Below are positions 26,287 through 34,011 of a stretch of DNA of 64,000 nucleotides, in pieces. Position numbers and translations under genes: made by a program. The stretch is from Arthrobacter cavernae (GTDB taxonomy: Bacteria; Actinomycetota; Actinomycetes; Actinomycetales; Micrococcaceae). Below the pieces are notes generated by a model. That model had not been told where the DNA came from, did not search any database, and worked only from the letters and a program-made list of their open reading frames with translations. The stretch is from NCBI RefSeq assembly GCF_017368795.1, contig NZ_JAFNLL010000028.1, positions 1 to 64,000 of the forward strand, given 5' to 3'. How positions within the stretch are numbered: position 1 is the first letter of the stretch; every line of letters begins with the position of its first letter.

Positions 26287-26918
26287 CCCGGGATCTGGAT
26301 CCGCGCCGCTTCCTGCAGCAGCGGATCGGAGATCATCACGGTCGCCGCCCCGGGCGCCATGTCGAAGGCGATGGAACCACGGGACTTGTCGCCCGGCAGG
26401 ACGTCACCGGAGCCCAACTGGTTGTCAACGAAGAGGTAACGGTCAGCCTTCCGGCCGCTGGCATCCTTGGCGGAGAAATAGAGCGGGTTCGAGCTGGTCT
26501 TGCCAGCCTCAGTCTCCCACAGCACATCCAGGAGGAGGTACGTTCCATTCTTCGGCGGCTTCGCAAGGGCAGTGGTGGTCACCGTGTCCGTCCGCACAGC
26601 GGAGACGATCGTGATCCTGGCGACGTCCCCGTTGCGCATCTTCACCGTGAATGGTGCCCCCACCGTCGGTCCGGCGGGAGCCGCCGGTGCAGGAGCAGCC
26701 GACGGCGGTGCTGCCGCCGGGGCCGCGGACGCAGCCGCTGAAGGCGCGGGACTGGTATCCGCAGCGGGCTTGCTGCCGCTGGAGCAGGAGCCCATGATCA
26801 TACCGAGCAGCAGGACGCCAGCCGGAATCACGAAGCGCTTCTTCTTGTAAAACGGGCGCTTGGCGGGGACAGCAGCGAGCGGCAGGGGCGGGATTGAATC
26901 AAATTTCTGGTGTGACAT
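26283..26918 (-). CDS. DUF4352-like exported lipoprotein
   Basis: A 211-residue protein with a basic N-terminal segment, a transmembrane/signal stretch (FVIPAGVLLLGMIMG) and a lipobox-like GSCSSG near residue 45. An Ala/Pro-rich linker (about 55-85) leads to a beta-sandwich region: VGAPFTVKMRNGDVARITIVS, NGTYLLLDVLWETEAG, SGDVLPGDKSRGSIAFDM. This resembles DUF4352/immunoprotective extracellular domains often found near mobile elements in Gram-positives. Function is unknown. It ends exactly at the nrdF-end copy, so it forms the left margin of the accessory region. Confidence 0.7.
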   Translation of the reverse strand: MSHQKFDSIPPLPLAAVPAKRPFYKKKRFVIPAGVLLLGMIMGSCSSGSKPAADTSPAPSAAASAAPAAAPPSAAPAPAAPAGPTVGAPFTVKMRNGDVARITIVSAVRTDTVTTTALAKPPKNGTYLLLDVLWETEAGKTSSNPLYFSAKDASGRKADRYLFVDNQLGSGDVLPGDKSRGSIAFDMAPGAATVMISDPLLQEAARIQIPG

Positions 26919-26958
26919 GGTGGTGCCTTTCGAGAGTGCGTTTAGTGATGCTGCGGTG

Positions 26959-27609
26959 TTACTGCTTTTCCCATTTGCCACAGCGGCTGGACTTGAAGTC
27001 CTGGCCTACGGAGAGTGCGACCGTCGGCCGGCCACCGCCGGGAAGATCGTTGTCGATGATGTTGCTTCCGTTGGAACCGGAGGCGTAGATGCCCCAATAG
27101 CAGCCTGAGCCGACGTCTGCGGCAGCCCGGTAGGTGCCCGGGGTGATATCGGTTCCTACCGTCCAGGTGCCGTCGCCCACGGTGTTTGCTGCCTTCGTCT
27201 TTTCAGCGCCGGTCACAGCTTCCTCGCGCTTCTTGACCGCGGCGTCAGCTGCTTGGACTGCGGCGTCGGCCTTGGCCACCTCGGCCTCTTTGGCTGCCAC
27301 TTTCGATTCGCGGCCCGTGATGCCGCTCAGCAGTGTGTCGTACTTCGACTTCACGGTGTCGCGGTCGGCTTCGACTGAAGCCTTGTCCGCCACAAGGGTC
27401 CTGTAAGCATCGCTGGCCGTGGGGTCCGGCAAGGTGGTGCCGATTCCGACGCCGCCGCCAAGTACGGCGAGCACGCCGGCGCTGGCCACAAGAAACCTGA
27501 GGCCTCTGCGCTTCCTGGGTGTCGGCGTATCTTCTTCGGTGGCCGGGGCCGGAGGGTCCACGCCAGGCGCGGGTTCCGGGGCTTCAGTGTTTTCCTGGCC
27601 CATTTCCAT
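26959..27609 (-). CDS. Membrane-anchored coiled-coil protein with C-terminal exported domain
   Basis: A 216-residue protein. The first 35 residues are acidic/Pro-rich. A single transmembrane helix (FLVASAGVLAVLGGGVGIG) is followed by a coiled coil (about 65-130, rich in Ala, Lys and Glu: KVAAKEAEVAKADAAVQAAD). The C-terminal domain of about 75 residues, DGTWTVGTDITPGTYRAAA to KSSRCGKWE, contains paired cysteines. I have seen this C-terminal type in actinobacterial surface proteins but know no function. GGAG lies 6 nt before the ATG at 27609. It is 40 bases upstream of the DUF4352-like gene, so the pair may be an operon. Confidence 0.65.
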   Translation of the reverse strand: MEMGQENTEAPEPAPGVDPPAPATEEDTPTPRKRRGLRFLVASAGVLAVLGGGVGIGTTLPDPTASDAYRTLVADKASVEADRDTVKSKYDTLLSGITGRESKVAAKEAEVAKADAAVQAADAAVKKREEAVTGAEKTKAANTVGDGTWTVGTDITPGTYRAAADVGSGCYWGIYASGSNGSNIIDNDLPGGGRPTVALSVGQDFKSSRCGKWEKQ

Positions 27610-27764
27610 GGTTCGCTCCAATTGCATCGAGGGTGGGTGCTGCGGTGGCGTGCGAACCATCCCCCAATTCCTGATGGTTCGCACCCGCCGCTCGGAGTCC
27701 GAACCGTGGCTGGTCTCCGTGGAATCAAGGTAGGTCCGAACTGCAGATTTGAACCGTACAAGTA

Positions 27765-27784
27765 CTGATAACCCCTGTTATCAG
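27765..27784. promoter_or_regulatory. Perfect 20-bp inverted repeat upstream of the restriction operon
   Basis: CTGATAACCCCTGTTATCAG: 8-bp perfect arms with a 4-base centre. It lies 70 bases before the start of the 27854 gene in AT-rich intergenic DNA, where a promoter is expected. It is a good operator candidate; the HTH protein encoded next is the obvious candidate ligand. Confidence 0.6.
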
Positions 27785-27853
27785 CGATACAAAGCAAGTC
27801 AGATGAACTGTGCACTACGCTGTCCAGATACGAACGGCTGGAAGGGGAACGGC

Positions 27854-29905
27854 ATGAACAGCTCAGCGGTACAGCTCCGCATGACGCTCAGTGATGTGGC
27901 CGCCCTTGCCAAGGTCCAGCGCCCCGTCGTGTCCATGTGGCGCACGCGCAGCGCCCACGGCCCGGCCCCCTTCCCCCAGGCGCTCGCCGTCGAGCGCGGC
28001 CTTGAGGTCTTCGACGCCGATGAGGTTGCCGCCTGGCTTGAGGCCACCGGCCGCGGCAACAATGCCGAGGCCAGCGGCGATGCCGCAGCCTTCGCCGTCC
28101 GTGCCGGCGTCGGGCGGGACAACCGGAACGTCTTCGACGCCGTCACGGCTCTGCTTGCGTTGCGGGCGGTCACTGGCACTCCCCTGACGGGCCGCGACCG
28201 CGACAGCCTCCTCGACGCCGCCGACGAGTCCGACCCCGACGATGCCTTCCTGTACTCCGAGATCGAGGCGCTGGCTGACGGGCTCGAGAGCACCGCCGAG
28301 TACGCCGAGCGCTTGATCGACAGCGCCTACAGTGTTCCCGCTGCCTTCGAAACCCTCCTCGCGGACCGCTTCCGCTCCGGAATCCGCGAGCACGCCGATA
28401 CCGCCCTGACAGAAGCAGCCACACACCTTGTTGCTTCGGCAGCGCTTGCCTTGGCATTGTCGCTGGAGTCCGAACCCGTGTTCGTCGACCCGACGCCGGG
28501 CGGCAGCGATCTGCTGTTGGGCATCGTCCGCGCCGCCGGGGATGGGCTGCCGATCACCGCACTGACCCCTGACGGCGACGACGCTTCGGCGCGTCTCGTG
28601 CGCCGTCGCCTCGCGGCGCATGGAATCGACAGCCAGCTCCTGAAAATGCAGGCCGGCGGCACTTTCGATGTCCACGGCCCCGCCGTTCACCTCGCCCAGT
28701 ATCCGTCCCCTGGCGAGCCAGGCATGGACGCCGGAGGGATCCTCGCGGCCATCGAATCCATCGTCATGCAGATGGACGACTCGCAGCGTGCCGTCATCAT
28801 CGCGCCCGCATCGACGTTGTGCGATGGCGCCCTCACCGCAAGCGCGGGAGCACACAGGTCGGAGCTCCTGCGTTCGGGCAGGGTCCGTGCCATCGTCAGG
28901 CTTCCCCAAGGCCTTCTGCGCCGCAAGCCCCGCGAAGCCCAGTGCCTGTGGGTCCTTGGCCCGTCCTTCGCCGAGGTGGACATTGCGGACAGGTGGACCA
29001 TGGTGGCGGACCTGACGGCCGCGCGGCTCACGCCGGACGTGGTCCACGACCTCGTCAGCGACGTCGTCGCCTCGATGGGCAGCGGGGCCACGGTCCGGGC
29101 GCATTCCTTCCGCTTCGCGCGGCTGGTTCCCACACGGCACCTGCTTGCCAGCCGGGGTTCCCTGGTGGAGCTCCCGTCCCGTGGCGGAGCGGGGGAAGCC
29201 GCGGCAGGAGCCGAGGCCGCCCTCCGCATCGAAGAGCTGCAGGAGCTTCTGATGAAGTACGACGGCAGCGTCCCCGCCGCCGTCTCGGTCCTCGCCCAGT
29301 CCGGTGGCCGCCTTGCGCCGGCCACCGTTCAGGAGCTCCTTTCGGCCGGCACCCTCCGGTACATCAAGGGCAACCGCCTCGATCCCGCGGACCTCAGCGC
29401 CAGGGAACGCACCAGGGTGATTGGCACCGCAGAACTCCTGGATGAGGAAGCCACCAAACCACGGAGCATCAGCATTCTGGACTTCGCCGCCAAGTACCCT
29501 TCCGGCCGCCTCACCGAACCCGGCGACGTCGTCTTCTGTACCAGCCCGCGGCCCGCAGCGATGGTGGACGCGGAGGGCGGCGCCGTCGTCGTTTTTCCTG
29601 CGAGGGTCCTGCGGATCGACGCCGGCGACCCCGGCGGGCTGGTCCCCGCGGTTCTTGCCGCGGACATCAACTCGCTGCCGCCCCAGGACAAGGCCTGGCG
29701 GCAGTGGCGTCTGCGCCGGACGCCGTACCGTCAGCGTCGCCCGCTCGAGGTCGCGCTGGCCGAGCTGCAACACGAACAGGACCTAACCAGACAACGACTC
29801 CAACAGTTGGATGAACTCGCTACGCTGATTCTGGACGGCGTAGCGGGCGGAAGCCTCACCCTGACAGACCCCACAAGCACTGCAACAACAGAAGGAACCC
29901 GCTAA
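27854..29905 (+). CDS. HTH / degenerate N6-methyltransferase / HsdS-like fusion protein, first gene of Type I R-M operon
   Basis: A 683-residue protein. Residues ~8-65 form a MerR-like HTH (TLSDVAALAKVQRPVVSMWRTR, then VFDADEVAAWLEATG). The middle parallels HsdM: a helical N-domain; VFVDPTPGGSDLLLGIVRAAG at SAM motif I (HsdM downstream: YDPACGSGGMFVQ); no NPP[FY] catalytic motif (the spot reads HLAQYPSPGEPG); then AVIIAPASTLCDG and RAIVRLPQGLLRR, which parallel HsdM sequence after motif IV. The last ~180 residues look like half an HsdS: a domain with GTLRYIKGNRLDPADLS and a C-terminal coiled coil (LQHEQDLTRQRLQQLDELA). It is probably catalytically dead. AAGGGGA lies just upstream of the ATG, and the stop overlaps the hsdM start (TAATG). 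Role is inferred: regulator or structural subunit. Confidence 0.72.
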   Translation: MNSSAVQLRMTLSDVAALAKVQRPVVSMWRTRSAHGPAPFPQALAVERGLEVFDADEVAAWLEATGRGNNAEASGDAAAFAVRAGVGRDNRNVFDAVTALLALRAVTGTPLTGRDRDSLLDAADESDPDDAFLYSEIEALADGLESTAEYAERLIDSAYSVPAAFETLLADRFRSGIREHADTALTEAATHLVASAALALALSLESEPVFVDPTPGGSDLLLGIVRAAGDGLPITALTPDGDDASARLVRRRLAAHGIDSQLLKMQAGGTFDVHGPAVHLAQYPSPGEPGMDAGGILAAIESIVMQMDDSQRAVIIAPASTLCDGALTASAGAHRSELLRSGRVRAIVRLPQGLLRRKPREAQCLWVLGPSFAEVDIADRWTMVADLTAARLTPDVVHDLVSDVVASMGSGATVRAHSFRFARLVPTRHLLASRGSLVELPSRGGAGEAAAGAEAALRIEELQELLMKYDGSVPAAVSVLAQSGGRLAPATVQELLSAGTLRYIKGNRLDPADLSARERTRVIGTAELLDEEATKPRSISILDFAAKYPSGRLTEPGDVVFCTSPRPAAMVDAEGGAVVVFPARVLRIDAGDPGGLVPAVLAADINSLPPQDKAWRQWRLRRTPYRQRRPLEVALAELQHEQDLTRQRLQQLDELATLILDGVAGGSLTLTDPTSTATTEGTR

Positions 29906-31536
29906 TGCCTCCGAAATTGAAAGTGGACCGCGCCAACCCCAACGGCGCCCCGTCCACCATGAAAGAGCTCAAGGACACCCTGTGGAAGGCCGCCGACAAG
30001 CTGCGCGGTTCCATGGATGCCTCCCAGTACAAGGACGTTATCCTGGGCCTGGTGTTCCTGAAGTATGTGTCGGACGCGTTTGAGGAGCGCCGCGGGATCA
30101 TCCTGGCCGAGCTTGAGGCCGATGGCCTGGCCGAAGAGCAGATCGCGCAGCTGATCGACGACGTGGACGAGTACACCGGCCACGGCGTGTTCTGGGTTCC
30201 GGCCCGGGCACGGTGGGGCTACCTGGCGGAGAACGCCAAGGGCCTGCCGGCTCTGGACGGCGAGGCGCCGAAGTCGATCGGGCAGCTGATCGATGAGGCC
30301 ATGGATCTGATCATGGGCAGCAACCCCAGCCTGAGCGCCACGCTCCCCCGCATCTTCAACCGGGACAATGTGGACCAGCGCCGCCTGGGCGAACTCCTGG
30401 ACCTGTTCAACTCGGCTCGCTTTACCGGCATGGGCGCCGGCCGCGCCAGGGACCTTTTGGGCGAGGTCTACGAGTACTTCCTGGAGAAGTTCGCCCGTGC
30501 CGAAGGCAAGCGCGGCGGCGAGTTCTACACCCCGGCCGGGGTGGTCCGCGTGCTGGTGGAGGTCCTGGAGCCGCACAGTGGTCGCGTCTACGACCCCGCC
30601 TGTGGTTCGGGCGGCATGTTTGTGCAGACCGAGAAGTTCCTGGATGCCCACAAGGAGGACCGCACAGCGATTTCGGTCTATGGCCAGGAACTCAATGAGC
30701 GCACCTGGCGGATGGCCAAGATGAACCTCGCCATCCACGGACTGAACGCCAACCTGGCCTCCCGCTGGGGCGATACCTTCGCGCGCGACCAGCACCCGGA
30801 CATGCAGGCCGACTTCATCATGGCCAACCCGCCCTTCAACATTAAGGACTGGGCCCGCTCCGAGTCCGACCCCCGCTGGAAGTACGGCGTGCCGCCTGCC
30901 GGCAACGCCAACTACGCCTGGATCCAGCACATCCTTTCCAAGCTGGCCCCCGGCGGTTCGGCCGGCGTGGTCATGGCCAACGGCTCCATGTCCTCCAACT
31001 CCGGCGGCGAGGGCGATATCCGGGCCCAGATCGTGGAAGCCGATCTGGTCTCCTGCATGGTTGCGCTGCCCACCCAGCTGTTCCGCAGCACTGGCATCCC
31101 CGTATGCACCTGGTTCTTCGCCAAGGACAAGACCGCCGGTGCGCACGGCTCCGTGGACCGTACCGGCCAAGTGCTGTTCATTGACGCCCGGAACCTGGGC
31201 TACATGGTGGACCGCGCCGAGCGCGCCCTCTCCGACGAGGACATCGCCAAGATCGCCAATACCTACCATGCCTGGCGCGGCACGGCTTCCGCCGTTTCGG
31301 CCGGGCTGGAGTACGACGACGAAGCCGGCTTCTGCTATTCGGCCACCCTCGCGGAGATCAAGGCAGCCGACTACGCGCTGACGCCGGGACGGTACGTCGG
31401 CGCCGCCGAGGCGGAAGACGACGGCGAGCCGATCGAGGAAAAGATCGCGCGGCTTTCGAAGGAACTGTTTGCACAGTTTGAGGAGTCCGAGCGCTTGGCC
31501 GCTGTTGTGCGCGAGCAGCTGGGGAGGGTTTCGTGA
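29905..31536 (+). CDS. hsdM: Type I restriction-modification system methyltransferase subunit HsdM
   Basis: A 543-residue N6-adenine DNA methyltransferase. N-terminal helical domain MKELKDTLWKAADKLRGSMDASQYKDVILGLVFLKYVSDAFEE is classic HsdM. SAM motif I is YDPACGSGGMFVQTEKF, catalytic motif IV is MANPPFNIKDW. Further conserved text: GKRGGEFYTPAGVVRVLVEVL, GQELNERTWRMAKMNLAIHG, GVVMANGSMSS and ALPTQLFRSTGIPVCTWFF. It forms the M2S1 methylase with HsdS and the R2M2S1 nuclease with HsdR. It overlaps both neighbours by a few bases (TAATG, GTGA), so the operon is tightly coupled. Confidence 0.97.
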   Translation: MPPKLKVDRANPNGAPSTMKELKDTLWKAADKLRGSMDASQYKDVILGLVFLKYVSDAFEERRGIILAELEADGLAEEQIAQLIDDVDEYTGHGVFWVPARARWGYLAENAKGLPALDGEAPKSIGQLIDEAMDLIMGSNPSLSATLPRIFNRDNVDQRRLGELLDLFNSARFTGMGAGRARDLLGEVYEYFLEKFARAEGKRGGEFYTPAGVVRVLVEVLEPHSGRVYDPACGSGGMFVQTEKFLDAHKEDRTAISVYGQELNERTWRMAKMNLAIHGLNANLASRWGDTFARDQHPDMQADFIMANPPFNIKDWARSESDPRWKYGVPPAGNANYAWIQHILSKLAPGGSAGVVMANGSMSSNSGGEGDIRAQIVEADLVSCMVALPTQLFRSTGIPVCTWFFAKDKTAGAHGSVDRTGQVLFIDARNLGYMVDRAERALSDEDIAKIANTYHAWRGTASAVSAGLEYDDEAGFCYSATLAEIKAADYALTPGRYVGAAEAEDDGEPIEEKIARLSKELFAQFEESERLAAVVREQLGRVS

Positions 31537-32759
31537 GCAGCTGGACGGTGACGCGGCTGGGTGACGCGGCCCATGTCGTTCATGGATGGCCGTTCAAGAG
31601 CGAATCCTTTGCCACCGAAGGCGAACACCTCCCTGTAGTAGTCGCCATCGGAAACTTCAACTACTCCGGAGGATTCCGGTTTCAAGACTCAACCGTGAAA
31701 CGCTATACGGGAGATTTTCCAGCGGAATACATCCTCAACCCTAACGACCTCCTGCTTGTGATGACTTGCCAAACGGAAGGGGGAGAAATTCTCGGTGTGC
31801 CCGCTCGAGTTCCCAACGACGGCCGAGTTTACCTCCACAACCAACGAATTGGCCGCTTGATCGTCGACCGCCCTGACGTTCTGAATTCAGATTTCATGTT
31901 CCAACTGGCGCGATCAGCTGACTTCAACCGTCAACTCTTCGTGACGGCATCCGGCAGCAAGATCCTGCACACATCTCCGACTCGCATTGAAGCAACCACC
32001 GTGATGCTTCCTCCGTTGCGGGAGCAGGAGGCGATTGCGGAAGTTCTGGGCGCCCTCGACGACAAGATCGCCGCCAACACCAAACTCGCCGCCACGTCAG
32101 CAGCACTGGCAACTGCCATCTTCACCGAAGCGGTTCGAACTTCCTCGAGCGAATTCGTACTTTCGGACATTACCACCCTCCTTAGTCGCGGCATTACGCC
32201 CAAATACTCAGAGGAGGAGGACACGATGATGGTGCTTAACCAGAAATGTGTCCGCGGTCAACGCGTCGATCTAGACCCTGCCCGACGAACTCTGTTGTCG
32301 AAAGTTCGTGAAGACAAACTCCTTCAACCAAATGATGTTCTGGTTAACTCCACTGGTCAGGGCACTCTTGGCCGCGTCGCCCGTTGGACCAACTCAAATC
32401 AGGCCACTGTTGACTCGCACATCACCATTGTCCGTTTCAATGCCAGCCGCGCCAACCCGGTCACCGCTGGAATCGGGCTCCTCGGGCTGCAAGACACCAT
32501 CGTGGAAATGGGCGAAGGAAGCACCGGGCAAACCGAACTCTCCCGGGTAGAACTCGGAAAGCTTCGATTGAAACTGCCAGCATTGGAAGTTCAGTCAGTC
32601 CTGGGACAGAGGTTCAGCTCCATGTCAGAAATGGAACGTGTCCTTTTTGAAGAGAACATCACCCTCGCCGCCACCCGCGACACACTTCTCCCCCAGCTCA
32701 TGTCCGGCAAGCTCCGGGTCAAAGATGCCGAGACTGAGTTGGCCAAGGTTGGGGTGTAA
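31533..32759 (+). CDS. hsdS: Type I restriction-modification specificity subunit HsdS
   Basis: A 408-residue protein with two target-recognition domains. TRD1 spans about 1-165 and ends in the conserved segment TRIEATTVMLPPLREQEAIAEVLGALDDKIAANTKLAAT, a coiled-coil spacer. TRD2 spans about 200-355 and ends in LRLKLPALEVQSVLG...TRDTLLPQLMSGKLRV, the second conserved repeat. Each TRD reads one half of the bipartite target; the target cannot be predicted by eye. It starts with a GTG overlapping the hsdM stop. The gene is visibly less GC-rich than hsdM and hsdR, suggesting that it has been exchanged independently. Confidence 0.95.
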   Translation: MSSWTVTRLGDAAHVVHGWPFKSESFATEGEHLPVVVAIGNFNYSGGFRFQDSTVKRYTGDFPAEYILNPNDLLLVMTCQTEGGEILGVPARVPNDGRVYLHNQRIGRLIVDRPDVLNSDFMFQLARSADFNRQLFVTASGSKILHTSPTRIEATTVMLPPLREQEAIAEVLGALDDKIAANTKLAATSAALATAIFTEAVRTSSSEFVLSDITTLLSRGITPKYSEEEDTMMVLNQKCVRGQRVDLDPARRTLLSKVREDKLLQPNDVLVNSTGQGTLGRVARWTNSNQATVDSHITIVRFNASRANPVTAGIGLLGLQDTIVEMGEGSTGQTELSRVELGKLRLKLPALEVQSVLGQRFSSMSEMERVLFEENITLAATRDTLLPQLMSGKLRVKDAETELAKVGV

Positions 32760-32770
32760 CGCCAAGCCCT

Positions 32771-32808
32771 GTCGGTAATTGTGCAGCACTCGCTGCACAA
32801 TTACCGAC
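32771..32808. repeat. Perfect 16-bp inverted repeat hairpin between hsdS and the DUF1016 gene
   Basis: Arms GTCGGTAATTGTGCAG and CTGCACAATTACCGAC are perfect, with a CACTCG loop. It begins 11 bases after the hsdS stop. No T-run follows, so it is not a standard terminator. A smaller imperfect TTGCA hairpin lies at 32825-32843, and CCGACAT (32804) pairs with ATGTCGG (32860) to form a wider nested structure. Confidence 0.9.
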
Positions 32809-32919
32809 ATGCCACGGGGAAATCTTGCAAGCCCCGCCTGCAAAATTGACCGGCAAATAATGTCGGCGCCCACCGATACATTCATTGTGAAATGACCGCC
32901 AGGGAAGGAACCGATCAGC

Positions 32920-34011
32920 ATGTCATCACCAGCGTCGTTTGAATCAACGCCCGCGAAGTCCGGTATCCCGCACTGGTACCCGGACCTATTGGCATCGGTG
33001 ACACGCCAGATTCATTCCGGCAGATCGAAGGCAATCTCAGCCGCCAACCGGGAGATGCTGCTTTCCTACTGGGCCATCGGCAATGAACTGACCCAACGGG
33101 AATCCGCACAGGGTTGGGGCAGCAAAGTCGTCACTAGGCTCTCGGCAGACGTCCGCGTGGCCTTTCCCGAGGCCAGGGGCTTCTCGCCTCGAAACCTCCG
33201 CTACATGAAGTCATTTGCTGAGGCTTGGCCTGAGTTCCCAATGTTGCAAGCGCCGCTTGCAACATTGCCTTGGTATCACCACATCGCTCTCCTGGAGAAG
33301 CTCAAAAGTGCGGATGAGCGGCTCTGGTATGCAGCGTCCGCGATCGATCAGGGCTGGTCTCGAAACGTGTTGGTCCACCAGATTGATACGCGGCTTCATG
33401 AACGCTCCGGTAAGGCCATCACCAACTTCAAGGTGGCCCTGCCGCCGTCTGAGTCGGATCTTGCCCAGCAGTCCTTCAAGGACCCCTACGTCTTTGACTT
33501 CGTGTCCATGACGGGAAAACGGAACGAACACGAGCTCGAGGGACAGCTGATCCTGCATGTGGAGAAGTTCCTGCTGGAACTGGGTCAGGGCTTCGCCTTC
33601 GTGGGCCGGCAGGTGCGGCTGACCATCAGCGACGACGAATTCTTTGCCGACCTGCTGTTCTACAACTTCAAACTGCGCTGCTTCGTCGTAGTCGAACTCA
33701 AAGCCACTGCCTTCAAGCCCGAATATCTAGGACAGATCAACATGTACATGTCTGCCGTGGACGATTTACTGTCACACGCCGACGACCAGCCAACAATTGG
33801 CCTGTTGCTGTGCAAGACCAAGAACAACGTAGTGGCTGAGTATTCGCTTCGCGGATTCTCCAAACCGATCGGCATTGCCGAGTGGGAGTCCGAGATCGTG
33901 AAGTCCCTGCCCGAGGAATTCGCGGCCACACTGCCCAGTATCGAAGAGCTCGAGGCCGAGCTCTCGCAAGACATCACCATCGAAACGGTCAACCAGGGGG
34001 AATCACCGTGA
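32920..34011 (+). CDS. DUF1016 (YhcG-type) PD-(D/E)XK nuclease domain protein
   Basis: A 363-residue protein. The N-terminal DUF1016 half has ANREMLLSYWAIGNELTQRE, WGSKVVTRLSADV, GFSPRNLRYMKSFAEAWPE, LPWYHHIALLEKL and WYAASAIDQGWSRNVLVHQID. The C-terminal half carries a PD-(D/E)XK nuclease: DEFFADLLFYNFKLRCFVVVELK, with Asp and the ExK pair visible. An AAGGAA site precedes the ATG by 9 nt. The stop overlaps the hsdR start (GTGA). Such genes recur inside Type I loci; their job there is unknown. The gene is less GC-rich than hsdR and holds an internal 29-base palindrome. Confidence 0.9.
   Translation: MSSPASFESTPAKSGIPHWYPDLLASVTRQIHSGRSKAISAANREMLLSYWAIGNELTQRESAQGWGSKVVTRLSADVRVAFPEARGFSPRNLRYMKSFAEAWPEFPMLQAPLATLPWYHHIALLEKLKSADERLWYAASAIDQGWSRNVLVHQIDTRLHERSGKAITNFKVALPPSESDLAQQSFKDPYVFDFVSMTGKRNEHELEGQLILHVEKFLLELGQGFAFVGRQVRLTISDDEFFADLLFYNFKLRCFVVVELKATAFKPEYLGQINMYMSAVDDLLSHADDQPTIGLLLCKTKNNVVAEYSLRGFSKPIGIAEWESEIVKSLPEEFAATLPSIEELEAELSQDITIETVNQGESP
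33239..33267. repeat. Perfect inverted repeat inside the DUF1016 gene
   Basis: CAATGTTGCAAGCG and CGCTTGCAACATTG flank a single central C. The repeat lies within the coding sequence at the residues MLQAPLATLP. The TTGCA core recalls the hairpins in the intergenic region upstream (32771-32843). Confidence 0.9.
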
